NCBI GenBank assembly: GCA_958299035.1 | Contig: CATQJL010000316.1 | Location: 31,685,441-31,749,440, forward strand | DNA: 64,000 nt | Direction: 5' to 3' | From: Cylicocyclus nassatus | Taxonomy: Eukaryota; Nematoda; Chromadorea; Rhabditida; Strongylidae | Shown: positions 47,206-59,917 of the stretch, one piece after another | Layout of the letters: each line of letters opens with the position of its first letter | How positions within the stretch are numbered: position 1 is the first letter of the stretch | Notes under the pieces: model-generated | The model's database searches: none | What the model saw: only the letters and a program-made list of their open reading frames with translations | Told to the model about the DNA's origin: nothing | Translations under genes and position numbers: made by a program

Positions 47206-48573
47206 GTAGAACATTTGAATGAGAATAAAACTGCCAGCAACAAGAGTAAGTAGCAATCGAGCAAATCTTGAGACCTTTATATTAGTTTAGAACTCTCATG
47301 CTCTCAATAGTGAAAAATCATCAAGGTGGTTTGATAAATGGCTCTGCAACTACGTTTCAAACCATGAATCTTAGAAGACTTAGCCTAGCTATCAAGTTTG
47401 CGAGCAAACATCAAAAGAAGAAAAGCTGAGTATTGCGGCTGAACGAAGACTTTAGAACGAAGTTTGAAGAAATTATGTACGTATGGTATGTAAGGGAAAT
47501 TGCCACTGAGATTGCTCGAATCATAGCATAGCGATTTCATATCCGAACTAAAGCTATCATGTAAAAAAATTGTCATTGTCTCATTTGTCATTCACTCCGT
47601 TTCTCCCTTGATCGAAACATAGAAGCTACTCGAGAAAGGTGACTTGACTCGGCAACCATAAGAAAGATTGTGTTTTGTTTTGTTTGAGCTTAGTAGTTTC
47701 TTCAAAAGACAGAAGTTTGTTTTCTTGAGCAAAAATTCCGTCGGCGAAATCTTCGCTTTCTTAATCTTCACCTCTTTACTACGAAACGGCTTGACATTTG
47801 CCGCTCTTAGCAGAAGTTGGCGTGGAGAGATTTTGAAATATAGGCTTCAAAGCGTGGTACCAACAAAGATAGCAAACACAGTTGAGTTTCGTCATTTCTT
47901 CTAGCTTTTCACCCTCTGCTGTTCATGATTGTTATAAAATTAGAATAAATAATCTTGAACACAATTGAAATAGTGCGCTGATTCAACATTGCCTATAAAC
48001 CTTGACTTCACCTATAGTTTCAGCTATCTTCCAACTTCTACAGTAGAATCTCTTGCATGCAGATTGTGAGATTGCAGATCGCGCGCGGCATTCATAATTA
48101 TACGTATGATGCTAGTGAATAGTTAGTGGAAAAAAGTTTCAATGGAAGATATATAACTAGTGGGACATAAATACTACACTTACTTGTGCCTATTTAAGCT
48201 TTAGAAAAGTAGCAAGACAAAGAATATCGCTGTTGATACGCGTATCGTGCAACATATCAAATTATAAATGGCGACCATAATGACTTTTTCTAAATTTTCT
48301 CTGCAAAAAATTTTGCTCTCAAGTTAATCCATATCCATATCGCTTTTATACTTAATCTTTACAGGAAGTACTTCAATCGTTTCAAGATAAGCATGTTAAT
48401 CCTTTAGCGCAACCCACGCGAATCCAGGAAGCATATGCTTTTTCCTTGTTGAGTCTCTTGGAAGTCATAGATCGCATTTTTGAATTTACAAGCGCTATAT
48501 TCATTGTATAGATGAAAAAACAAGTGTCACATACGTCTTGAGAATTTCCAACGAAGTGAGGGTCGCGTGATTA
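47206..48573. other. No gene seen
   Basis: AT-rich spacer without a supportable feature. Confidence 0.4.
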
Positions 48574-48575
48574 TA

Positions 48576-49247
48576 CAGGGTGTCCCAAAAGTATATATAT
48601 GCACTGTTTGATCGTTAATATCTCTTCTCAAGAAGTTTTTTGCCTTGCTTCAGGTACCGTCTTCTAGAGCTGGCTTCAACTTAGAGTTACAGTATGCACA
48701 GAATCACCGACCGCTCTTCATTACTGTAGGATTACGGTAGAAACTTCAAGCATATGGTGTCACTGTGAGAAAACCTGCCGTTTCAAAAATTTTTCAGATA
48801 AATGTGAAAAATTGTGTAATAGGGTTTTTATGGACGCTGAGTTCAATACTCAACTATTCATAAGATTGCGAAGGTTTCTAAAGGGGGTAACCGCACTTTT
48901 TAGGAACACTGAAAAATGGCCGCTACCTCTTACCTGGCATAACTTTTCAATGAAGCATTATAATAAGTTGGGAACTTTACAAGAATCAGCAACTCTAATT
49001 AGCCTAGTGTAAAAATTTCAGGCTGTCTTGTTTCCTTTCTGAGGCAAAACATGGCCTTTCATGGTTAAAACCCTCTTTGAAGTTTCTACCGTAATCCTAC
49101 AGTAACGAATAGAGATGGGTGATTCGTTCTATACTGAAAATCTAAGATGAGCCAGCTCTACAAAATGGTACCTAAAACAAGCGAAGACTTCTTGGGAAGA
49201 GAGATATTAACGATTAAACAGTGTATACTTACTTTTGGGACACCCTG
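48576..49247. mobile_element. 672-bp palindromic element, CAGGGTGTCCC family
   Basis: Starts CAGGGTGTCCCAAAAGTATA and ends with its near complement CTTTTGGGACACCCTG. TA flanks the element at 48574-48575 and 49248-49249. Long arms (about 250 bp) contain the GACCGCTCTTCATTACTG-type region shared with 24079 and 26044. The open frame inside is an arm artefact. Confidence 0.93.
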
Positions 49248-49249
49248 TA

Positions 49250-50680
49250 CAATAACGTACATATCCTACTTCCTTGGCGCTAATTCTGGCGATGGAGGAG
49301 GATAGTTTGGGGAGGTGGTCAACTTATGTTAGGCTGAAAAGTACATGTCTACTAAAAATTTCAAAAGCTCATAAACGCATGAAAGCTCGTTCCTATCTAC
49401 ATTCAGATTGTATGGTAGTACATACCAAATCTATCTTTAAAATTCAAAAACATTAAATCTCATAACTTTCGAAGGCAATTGTAACCAGGACTTATTAGTC
49501 AGAAAGTAGGTCATAAACGAAATCAAAAGTAAAATCAAAACTTAATCCATCGGTATTTTTGAAGGCCGAGTATAAGTGGATTAGTGTTTTTTAAAGTTCA
49601 TCAATATTAAAACAATTATTTTTGCTTCAGGCACTCTCCGAAAGCAATGCCTTCCTGCGCAACGCATCGAATTTATTGAATTTGGAAGAGGTTACTTTTT
49701 TTGAGAAAAGGTTTTGTTGTACTTATGGGCAATCTTAAAAGTAAAATGCAATTTGCAGTCAAAGAATGCAACTACAAAGTTTAGAAAATTAACTCCTTTC
49801 CCTCCCCTCCCGCTTTTCCTTCCAGCTTTCAGTCTATCCAATTATTTCAACAAGAGTTTTTGTTAACAGTAGGTCTCATGCATATGCTGGGTACAAGTAT
49901 CGGGTGCAAAGTTTGTTTTTGCTTTTGTTGTGACTTTGATCGTTTGATGTTACAAAGATCAGATGCATCTCGTATGTTCTATGTCTTAACATGGACAATG
50001 TTTCACAGTGTTTTTGGATGATCCGTCTGTGCGAGGATTTACGCTCACAATAGAAAGGATATAAGAGGCTGTGAGGAGGAATCAAACAACAACATTTTAT
50101 AAGCTTTTCCGTCTCAGTGATTTACCGGACCCAATTGTCCTATTACAATGTAAGATTGTTGGTACACTTTATGCTTACAGGACGATGTAATCGAAGTGAT
50201 TGAAGCAAAAAACTGCAAGCAAAACTAGGATAAGCTCAGTCGTTGAAAATTGTTTTAACACTAATGAGGAAATGGTAAGAGTTTCGTTAATTAGAGTGTA
50301 TGACAATTATCACAGCCTCATTTAGGGTCAAGGAAAAATATCAAAACTTATTAAACTAATGCTCATAACTCCTCCTTTCAGAAATTTTAAGCATACAAAA
50401 ATGGCAAATTTGAGATTATTGTTTTGAGTTTTTTGAAAAAAAGTACAACTCTTTTTGAAAGAACACGTCGGCTAATTTTTTTCTTTCTTGGAGGATCAAT
50501 TTGCACCAACAAGGATTTCTCTCTGCATTATGTACTGATATAATCGACAGTATTCCTGTATTAAAAGTTATGTAATTTCCAAAGGCGACTGAATGTTAGA
50601 GCAGCTATCATGAGAGCTCAGATTTGACGGTATATGGCAGTCGTTCGAAAATTATAGAAATTCGAAGCAAGCGGGCCACA
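49250..50680. other. No gene seen
   Basis: AT-rich spacer. No exon with convincing splice sites. Confidence 0.4.
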
Positions 50681-50955
50681 AATCATGCCTGTCAGGCTCG
50701 CGGTGCAAGCGTCTGCTCGGAACAGGGGGCCGGGAGTGTTGTTGCTTTATCAGGCGCAGTACTAAAATCCGCGTCCGGACCTCTCCCAGGATCCGGCACG
50801 AGGTGGGCAAATGACAGACAGGACCCCGGAAAAAATTGTAGTTTGTGCTCTCTGCCTATCTTAACATGTTGATACGTGGCCTCAACAGGCGCGCAGTAGA
50901 GTTCGCGCGCGTCAAACCGCGCCGCCGCTGACTGCCGCACGTGCGACGTCGCTTG
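50681..50955. other. GC-rich island of unknown nature
   Basis: This stretch is clearly richer in G, C and CpG than its surroundings. Its open frames occur on both strands and overlap, a common side effect of high GC. It could be part of an unrecognised repeat, an old exon, or foreign or library-derived sequence. No paired copy is in the window. Confidence 0.4.
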
Positions 50956-52329
50956 ACCGATGCCTTTTGGAAAAACATATATGACTAGTTCTCAGAGCAT
51001 GCGTATTCATATGGTACCAAATCTCGTAAGCGAAAACAGAGCTGGTGGAAGCAAAGTATAATATGAAAAAACTTATATGAATGGAAGCTGTACTAAGCAT
51101 TTTTTCCAAAAAAAATCCCGTAACTGGTGAATGTAGTTCTGAATTCAAGTGGATCGTTTGTGAAGCACAGGCGAAAATATGGAACGAAACTTGGTATTTA
51201 CATGGACACACCTGCAGAGCTCAAATGAGAAGTTTCATTAAAAAATTACGTGACTGAAGGTTGCGGCAACCTTTTCTCCGAAAATTTCCCATTATGAAGA
51301 AAATGGAAAAACGGCTCGTTTGCAGCGCAGAGAAAACGAAATCGCGCGAGATTTGGTGTGTACACGCGCAGTAGGACTAAGGAACAAAGCATGAGAATTT
51401 ACGAAAAACTTATTTGAATGAAGAGCGTGCCTACCTTTTTTCCAAATTAGGTGGGCAATTGTCCACCTAATGCTGAGGTAGGCAAAAACAATTAACACAA
51501 GTTTTTCAAAATTTTCTCACAAATATGTTGTACACCTAAAGTTTACTATATGGTAGGATTTTGGTTCCGAAACTCCTCCTCTTGTCTTTGTTAGAGCCCA
51601 AAATCGCATCAGCAGCTCAGCTTTCTAAGGAGGAAATTCGATATTCGATATTCCAGTCATTGGATACGGAACGGCATTTTTCAGTAGTATAACTGCGTTA
51701 CTTTGTCGAAGTGTCGAAAAGAGAGTGCCTCTTATTCCAAAAATCTCCCCAAATTCTATTGTGGCTATAGTATAATCCAATTAATATTCAAAAAGCTGTC
51801 TCCACTTCATGCACTGTGTCATTCTTGATGGAAGACTTTGGAGCAAGCTCTAATAATAAGACTACACTGGCAAATGGCCATGTGTTAACAAAGACATGAA
51901 TTTCTCTGGTTCATAGGTTCGGTGAAATTGAAATTGGGGAGGACATCAAACTAAAGGACTATCAAATGCCCCTGAGAATATGGACAGTCAAGTTTTCAAT
52001 TTAATTGTAGAAAAACGAAAATTTTTTGAAAAAAAAAAACCAGAATTGTACATAAACAGGAGACAATGATTATGGATAACTTTCATTTTTTCTTTCCTTT
52101 TTTATGAATAATTATACTGATATACTCAATATATAGATCTCCGAAATTCTTTTTACAACCTCCTCATATTTTTTCAGCATCCAAAACTTGGTAATTGGGA
52201 AGAAATCTTATTTTTAACTATTCTCAACGCTTGTGAACTACGCGGAACTAATTGAATTTGTCGCGATAATCTGGACGCTACGTCTTCACTAATTGTAGTC
52301 GTTCATAGATCGTTTGTTTGTGACTTCAG
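50956..52329. other. No supported gene; internal direct-repeat similarity
   Basis: About 51050-51105 and about 51385-51445 share an ordered set of words (AACTTAT, TGAATG, TTTTTTCCAAA), suggesting an old direct duplication. A back-to-back pair ATTAGGTGG and CCACCTAAT lies at 51446-51471. A short plus-strand frame (about 51594-51690) with the segment AQLSKEEIRYSIFQSLDTE is possibly coding but unproven. Confidence 0.35.
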
Positions 52330-52474
52330 TTGGATTACCCAGATGATTGACATTAATCGCCTACGTAAATACGCAAGGAACGCTGACGTGTTGGCTGATT
52401 CAATGAAGTTGCTAAGTTTGGAGCAAGTCAAAGAGACACTAGGGGCTTTTCCTCGCAAAGTTTTCCGTCGTTGA
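52330..52474 (+). CDS. Candidate terminal exon, unknown gene
   Basis: It follows TTTGTGACTTCAG (acceptor ending at 52329) and is open in phase 1 for 47 codons to TGA. The translation is hydrophilic and looks like a helical C-terminus, with the segments INRLRKYARNADVLADSM and LEQVKETLGAFPRKVFRR. It lies outside any recognised repeat; the next element starts 92 bp further on. A possible upstream exon lies near 51.6 kb, without a confirmed donor. No domain is recognised. Confidence 0.33.
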
Positions 52475-52565
52475 AGAGCTTCACAAATCATCGAACATAG
52501 ATTCGATGTAAATGTGGCAAATACGTGGTAATTTAAATTTCTGCATAAATACAGGAAAATTATTA

Positions 52566-53527
52566 TTAGGTTGTCCCAAAAGTTCTTGCGCCGGATTTTC
52601 AAAAAATCATAACTTCCTTTCTTCTCAACGATTTTTCTCAAAATTGTTTTTGTATGAAAGAGGAAATCTTTTACTTTATGGAGGTACTTTGGCATGAATC
52701 AGCGTTGGTAAGTTCGAGAATTAAAAGCAATTGAAGGAAATTAGTCAAAATCGACATTTTTCAAGCTGGATTACGAAAAATCCTGGAAGTATGTTTATTT
52801 GATAGAGAAAATTTTGCACATTACAGTGTTACCTTTTTCATGAGTTAAAACGAAGTAGATCGAGAGTTAGAGGCAAATAAAGAGAATTTCTTCAGTTTTG
52901 CAATTTTTGATCATGCTCAAAAAAGCTTGAAAACGTCACAGAAAAGGCGAAAAAGTCATAAACATGGGTTTATTGACCTTCCCTTTCTAGCTGAACAAAA
53001 TGCCAATCGGGAGCAAGTTCCATTTTCGTGATTTATTCGGGTTTTCGGGACAGCCTTTTTCACGAAAATGAAAATTGCTCCCGATTGCCACGATTTTCGC
53101 TCATCTAGAAAGGGAAGGTCACAAAACCCATGTTTATAACTTTTTCGCCTATTCTGTGACGTTTCCAAGCTTTTTTGATCAAGGTCAAAAATTGCAAAAC
53201 TGAAGAAATTCTCTTTATTTGCTTCTAACTCTCGATCTACTTCGTTTTAATTCATAAAAATGGCACTGCTGTAATGCGCAAAATTTTCTCTATCAAATAA
53301 AAATACTTCCAGAATTTTCCGTGATCCAGCTTGAAAAATGCCTATCTTGACTGATTTCATTCAATTGCTTCTAGCTTTGGAACTTTCTGACGCTGCTTCA
53401 CAACAAAGGTACTCTTGTAAAGAGAAATGTTTCCTCTTTCAAAAGAAATTTAATTCAAGAATATCCATCGAGTGGCAAAGAAGATATGATTTTTTGATCC
53501 GGCGCAAGAACTTTTGGGACAACCTAA
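52566..53527. mobile_element. 962-bp fully palindromic mariner-type element
   Basis: Starts TTAGGTTGTCCCAAAAGTTC and ends with its near reverse complement. TA flanks it at 52564-52565 and 53528-53529. The arms run to a centre near 53040. Internal stretches such as GAGAATTTCTTCAG occur in both arms. Open frames here, including the 130-codon one running into the arm from 52303-52695, are artefacts of the repeat. Confidence 0.93.
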
Positions 53528-53529
53528 TA

Positions 53530-54227
53530 TTTTGGAATGCCCCAAAATTTTCGCAGCTTTTTGACCATAAAATTCCAAGAAAGAGAAGTGGTGGTGAGAG
53601 CCATAAAAGCCGGTTACATGTTCGGAATTTGATGCAGGTTTCTTACTTGATCGCGGCAGTGTAAATTCAATAAATATATGAGAAAAACATATCATTTAAC
53701 AAAGCAACTTCTACAATACCACCATAAGATCGCAAAAAGATAGATCCGAATGAAAATTAGAAGCAAAAAATCAACCAAAAGACTCCATCCTAAAAGATCT
53801 TGCGAACTTTCCAACTGGGACAGGCATATACTATTCACATCAACAAATCATATGTACAATTGCGGTATATTTTCCGCAGTTAGAAGTTAATCAAGGCTAA
53901 TCTCCGAGAAATATTGAGTTCAACATTATCCGAAAAAGGTTTCAATTTTTCAATCTTCAGCTTTTTTAAAAATTGCGGCAAGTCTGCACACAAATGTCGT
54001 AGAAAGCATACGCATGACCAAGTTGGAGGTCCAAAGGATACTTTTGGACCGAGATATGATTTTGGGTTATTTTTTGGATTTTGCTTTCAATTTCATTCGG
54101 ATCTATTTTTTTCGATTTTAACGCGGTCCTGTAGATTACTCTGCTCTGGTGAAAGAGATGTTTTCTACTTTTTTTACATCTTCATGCAGCGACGTAAGGA
54201 ATCCGCATTAATTTTCGGACAGCCTAA
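53530..54227. mobile_element. Second mariner-type element abutting the first, sharing a TA
   Basis: The right end in reverse complement is TTAGGCTGTCCGAAAATTA, with TA at 54228-54229. The left end, TTTTGGAATGCCCCAAAATT, is decayed but alignable. Internal inverted words (ATAGATCCGAATGAAA at about 53738 and its complement at about 54095) support a palindrome. The left flank TA is the same TA that ends the element at 52566-53527. Confidence 0.65.
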
Positions 54228-54229
54228 TA

Positions 54230-57200
54230 TTTAAAACGGTCACGCAATTAAAAATAAATATGCGTGATTTTATGATTCATGTGCACGGGCAACTTATGAG
54301 TAGATACACGTAGTGGTCTTACAATTTTCGCGGTAGTAAGATTAATCTATTTCAGAAAAATTTCTTTGAAATGCTTTGACTGCAGCTTTGTAACCATGAA
54401 CAATAGAAACTTGCAGGAGTTATGTACAAGTTAAAATATTTTACGTTAAAATCCAAAATTTTTAAAAGCAAAAGACCACAAGTTGAATGATTTTACGATC
54501 ATTCATGCTTACATTTTATTCATAGACCCTTTCGTAATGTTCGCGATTCATTTTCGGGAGAGGAGGGGGGTATGGATGAAAAAGTCTGATGCTGTGTAAG
54601 TTTTTCTATAATCTAGCATAATGAACCAATACCGTTTTTCAGATCTTCAAAGCTCTCCCTCCCCCCCCCCCCCACCCCTCCACCTGCTTGCTCTTTAATG
54701 TTCTCAATTCCTACTTATCGATGTTAAAGCCTCCTTCACTTACCTTTTAGACAAATCTTCTTAATGGATCATGTTGCAAGCAAAGTTTTGCGAAATACTC
54801 TTGTCATTCTAAGAGTCGAGTAAATAAGTTGCGATTTTCGGGATGATCGAAGTGCCATTGACATTAATGTAGCGAACTTTGAGCCGGAGTTTGATTTGAT
54901 GGATTGCAAATCTCCAAAATCTCATGTTGTGCGAACGATTACTACAAAAATAGATAAATACAAGTGAGGCACGGCTTTATGAAATCAGTATTAGAAGATG
55001 AGGTGGACCAATATAAACATGCTGCAAGAAATTGCAAATTTTTAGCCATTTACTCCTTCAAGGAATCTCGAAGAGTGATTGAAAAAGGAGTTAAAAGCCA
55101 AAAAAAAATACTTTAATTGTCATCGGTGAGTGTTTGAACCCCGAAGGTAGAAAAATTCAAAGAATGCTATGCTGACATGGGGTGACCGTCATTAATTTAG
55201 CAAGGACGTTCGACTGTCCACACAAAAGCTCAAGAAGTCATTGACAGTGTCACAAGATATTGAATTCGAGTGGCCTACATTTTGCTAAGTAATTGAGGTG
55301 CACAAATTTGGGAAACAGTAGCCCTTCAAATTTTGGATGGTTAGAAATTTCCGCGAAATTTTGCGTGAAGTCTTTTCATTTTCGATTTCAACTGGAATAA
55401 TAAATTTTCTAAGTTTGCGATGACCTAACCACTCAAATGCATATTTTAATAGAACAAAATACCATACATGTTCTTTTTCTTGTTTCATAGACTGACACAT
55501 ACGTCCTAAAATCCTTTTTCCTTTCTTTCCGGGTTTCTTGATATTCAGCAAAGTTTCACACTTGGCATGTCTGGGGAAACGACAAGATATTCAGAGGCCC
55601 GGTAATGGCACTCCATCCTCCATTCTTTTGTTTTTTTTATTCACTCTTCTCTTTGAATTTTGCTGAATCTCTTGAAGAACACTTTGAAAGTTTAAGCTCA
55701 ACAGCATAGACCAGAAATTTGCCGAAAATGATCCGAATTCTTTTTCAACTTCAAAAATTTCTACGTGTGAAAGCATATATTAAAAATTTACATCCTTCCA
55801 TATGAATTTAATGGGATAAAATCTTTCGAGAAGGTTATGAATATTTTTTCTTTGAGTTTAACAAAACTTAGGCTTTAACAAGCATTTTTTTCTGGTCTCA
55901 ATCTGTCTGCTTTCCATTGCTAAATTTTCCAAATTCTTCCATTAGACAAGTTTACCAAAGAGTGAGTGTGTTTTTTGCTGTGTCACTCGTAGGACAAAGT
56001 GGCAAAATGAGTCATAAGCCGGTAAAATGATTTTGGTTCAAAAAATAAGACTACGCAGTAAATGATATAACTAGGTGCACATACTCATTGCCAGTTCTCT
56101 AAACAATGTTTTTGTAATAACTTCGAGTCACTGCGGCAATAGCTCTTTGGCCGATTGTTGTGAGTGAGCAATGTTATAGAAAAATCTTATCGTTTTTTCA
56201 TTAGATTATGATGTGTGAGTAATATGACTGGGTCTCATCCTGAAAAAAAAAAGATTGAGCGTAATTCTCTTCGAAAAAAATAATGTAATCTTTGCTTTGC
56301 GATCATCTTGCTGATATTAGGTTCATACATAAGTCGTGCACCAAAAGCAAAATGATTTGTTCAGATGTATGAAAAAGTATGCTGTCCATACACTATACTC
56401 TTTTTTATGTATGGTAAACGTGAATTCATACAAATCAAGAATTGATTTCAAAACACAGTCATCAAAACTCGGTTTCAAATAATTTGGTGACCTCACCATC
56501 TTCATACAAAAAGGTAAGTCAACAAAATCAGAACTGCCTAAATTTGATTGTATAAGACCATTTAGCAGTACTGACAACCATTTTGCAAAAGAAGCAAATA
56601 AAGAATTTTCTTTTAAATACTCATATCGCCACTTGCCAATGTTCGTTTCAAGCACTTTTAGAAAGCTGGTTTTCTTCCTTCGAAGCAGATCGTAATACCG
56701 ATTTTGTTGAGACTGCCATTGTTACAATTTTAGAGAATTTCAATCCAAGTGTCAACCAAATACGAAAATTCTTGGAGTCTGCTCGAATTGGTCCAGAAAA
56801 ATTCATCACACATAATCTTTGATTCGTGATTAACGTTGCTACTGTTTAGTTGGGAACAGCGTTCTCTGATGCCCTAGCAATAAGATATTCCATACCACCT
56901 CCACCTTTGAATTTGTGATCACTTGCATGACAAAATTTCTGATAACATGTACATGCCCTAGTAGTGCTCGATCTTTGCACGATAGCTCAGCCTACTACTA
57001 CATTATTTTTTCACGAGACATTTGATTTCGACTTTTAGGATCGCGGAGAGCAAATATCAGCCCACTCGCGTATAAGCAGCTGAGGGATGTTCTAGTAGAA
57101 TAGAGTGATTCTAATTTGTTCGGTCAGCTCAGGCTGGATATTCGATGGATGATAGTGCAAAGTTCAAGATTTATTCGTTACAAATAGCAAAGAATAAGCA

Positions 57201-58039
57201 ATCCGTGTACGAGGGAAACGTCATTCTTATGTCTGCTCGCTAAATCCACGTTAAAGATTAATTTGTTCACTATCATCTGTTTTTAAACCAGGGAGACGAG
57301 ATTGTAAAAAGAGTTTCCACCCGCACAAAAATTCAAACACTATCTGAGCTTTGAGAAGATCAGCATATGTACGAAATACATTCAGATGCATCAGACTATT
57401 TTCAACTGATCAAATTAGAATTCGATAAGGGTGGCCTGTAAAAAAATTGTAGCAATGCGGCACTTCCGGCGCATTGCGTTTAGCACAGTTTCCAAGAGCG
57501 GCAGTGTTGGCGCTATACTGTGACGATACGGTAGTTTTTTAGGGTGGGCAACAAAAACACTTGGAAAGCTGGCAAATTGGCAAGCGAATTCAAAATGGTG
57601 AAATTTATATTCTTTTCAAATGTAACATTTGCAAGTGAAACAGACTTGCATAATTTTCTGTCTCTTGTAGACCAATGTCGGCCCTTCTCGGTTCGTTAGG
57701 GTACGTAAACACTGTTGATTAAGCTGTGTAGAAAATTTTTAGGAACACGCGGTTTTTTCAAACTACTATGAAATGGTTTTTTGAGATACCTAAATCTCAT
57801 GCAGTGGAAATACTACAACGCGTGCTGATTTTAGGCTTTCACTACATTCTGAGTTTCCAGCTTGCAAGAGATTGGAAAAGGTTGAACTGTTAGTTCAGGA
57901 TGGTTGAACTGGATTACTCCAAGATTATCTCGAGCGTAGGAAGAGCTGAAGAGCTTATGTACGGTATTTTATGGATCTTAATGGTATAATATAAGGGCGA
58001 GAATTTAAGAAAGCAGATTCGCATCCTAGTCAAAAATTC
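54230..58039. other. No supported gene; one unpaired element start
   Basis: TTAGGTTCATACATAAG at about 56320 resembles a mariner-type left end, and long overlapping frames on both strands (56323-56655 minus, 56583-56822 plus) follow it. They could be debris of an element or chance; no motif is visible. A C-run lies at about 54660. The rest is AT-rich spacer. Confidence 0.35.
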
Positions 58040-58041
58040 TA

Positions 58042-59551
58042 TCAGGAAGTCCCATAAATTTTTACGTTTTTTTCTTTCTTTCGCAACATTCTTCTCTTTT
58101 TTAAAGTAGTTTCTGCGGTACTATCATACAAAGCAATCATTAGTTGCACCTTCAATTTTGCTCAAAGTTTGTTTCACGTAAAGTTCGAAGCCGAAACCCA
58201 AGAAGATTCAATTCCCGAAAAGTCGAAAAAATCATGTGCTTAGAAAATTCCTACTAGCGTCTTGCTTTCTCAAGCATTGTATACTTTCCACAATTTATTT
58301 ACCTGTGATTTTGCTCATTCTATGGCTAGAACACAAGAAACATACTTACACCAAAATAGGCAAAAATACTAAAGTCATCTTTTTCGTTTTTTTCGCTAAG
58401 TTTGATATTTCTCAAAAATCATTTTCTGTAAAAGGCCAAAAATTTATGGTTTCACTTCCGAGGGTTCACGCTATAGGTTTAACCATTTAGAGCCCATTGC
58501 AGCTTCGGCAAAAAACGTGAAGATTGTTATTTCCCTAATTCTAACAGGGAAAAGAATAAGCAAACGTGCATATAAATGCTGTATGTGGATAGCACCTGCC
58601 TGAGCAAGTAGGAAGTCCTCAGAAATCCTCTAAACGGAGATTTGACTCTTTCTCGACTTTTCGGTCAGTTAGTTCTTCTTAGATTTGGGCTTCGAACTTT
58701 ATTTGAAACAAACTTTGAGCTTTGAGAGATATCCTGTAAAGCTAGCTTTGCTCCGTTGAATGATACCGCAAAACCTGTATACGAATCAAGGAAAAGGTAA
58801 CGACGGTGAACAATTATAAGACACCCTAAGATATAGATAATCGTATTACTTATTCGCATATGACATTTACCTGTCTAAGACTTGAGACTGGCTTATGTTT
58901 CCACGAGGTTTCTCTTTTTATTGCATCTTGCATTTCTTACCAAATTAAAAAATGATAAAGTATAAGTTGCATATGCGCACCAGAAGTGTGCACCATCTTC
59001 ATGTTTGCCTGTTGCGAAGGATCATCGGCATTGGTGAATGTGACCGATAACAATTTTTCTATATTTAGCGCAGTATTTGAGTGCAGATACAGGTGTAATG
59101 TCAGTAGCCTTAATACCTGGGATGGACAAAATTCAAACAATATTTCTTGTTCAGTAATATTATATTAAAAATATTAGAAAGAGAAACTGAGGATTTTTTC
59201 GCTAAAATCTCTATTCTTTAATTTTTTCACCACAGGTATCAAAAAGTTTTCATGTGAAAATTCTGACTTGGTTACCTAAACACTATTATCTAGTGTTTAG
59301 GTAACCAAGTCAGAATTTTTGCAGGAATTTTTTTGGAGGGAGTTACGATTTTTTCTCGATATTTTGGACATTTGGATCATTTTTCGGCTTAAAATTCAAG
59401 GTGGATCAAAGCTAGTCTGAAAGCAAGAAGCCCTTATCGTAGAGCTTGCTTAGCTCTATCGAAAGGTACTTTGATGCCTATTCAGATATGAGAAGTGCAC
59501 GACTTTTTGCTACTGAAAATCAAAACGGACGGAACTTATGGGACAACCTGA
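58042..59551. mobile_element. 1.5-kb mariner-type element with an inserted perfect hairpin
   Basis: The left end TCAGGAAGTCCCATAAATTT and the reverse complement of the right end, TCAGGTTGTCCCATAAGTT, match, with TA at 58040-58041 and 59552-59553. Further in, CACCTTCAATTTT, AAGCCGAAA and AAAATTCCT words (58149-58250) recur inverted in the right arm (about 59320-59410). The middle kilobase is unrelated. No intact transposase is seen. Confidence 0.7.
59257..59319. repeat. Perfect 29-bp hairpin, 5-base loop
   Basis: AAAATTCTGACTTGG plus TTACCTAAACACTA (59257-59285), loop TTATC, then the exact reverse complement (59291-59319). It lies at the inner edge of the right arm of the element at 58042-59551. 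Confidence 0.97.
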
Positions 59552-59709
59552 TACTTCCCAAATCATCGGTTACATAACAGAGCTCTACTCCATTGATGTC
59601 GGTAACGAAAACTTCTTTGTAAACGAAGGACCAACGTCATTTTATTTTATTTCACCGTTATGACCACTTGTTTTTGTCTACTTGCAACATCGAATAACTT
59701 CATTTTAAG

Positions 59710-59917
59710 AATAAGAATGACATTCAAAATAAGGTTACGTAGTCTTGTTCCACCCCATGATTTCAATCACACTAACAGCCAATCTTTGAATACTCTTCAA
59801 AAACATTTGTCTACTCTGTTACGTAGCAGGATCAGTGGGAGCCAATCCGCAACATGTGAATTTCTAAATGAAATTGGAAGATTAAAGTTGGCAATGAATA
59901 ATTCGGCTAAAGAATGA
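59710..59917 (+). CDS. Candidate terminal exon, unknown gene
   Basis: It follows CTTCATTTTAAG and is open for about 68 codons to TGA. A second possible acceptor is ACTAACAG, ending near 59780. The C-terminal part contains the segments SLNTLQKHLSTLLRSR and FLNEIGRLKLAMNNSAKE, amphipathic and not low-complexity. There is no recognised domain or upstream exon. Confidence 0.28.

Noticed and set aside
48812..49012. Open frame inside the element at 48576-49247
   Set aside because: A frame in the palindromic arm with no transposase motif.
50794..50803. CGGCACGAGG, identical to part of a common cDNA-cloning adaptor
   Set aside because: Only ten bases match, the EcoRI side is absent, and the surrounding sequence is continuous; chance is adequate.
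52303..52695. 130-codon minus-strand frame
   Set aside because: It runs into the arm of the palindromic element at 52566-53527, and the opposite strand at 52330-52474 has better exon features.
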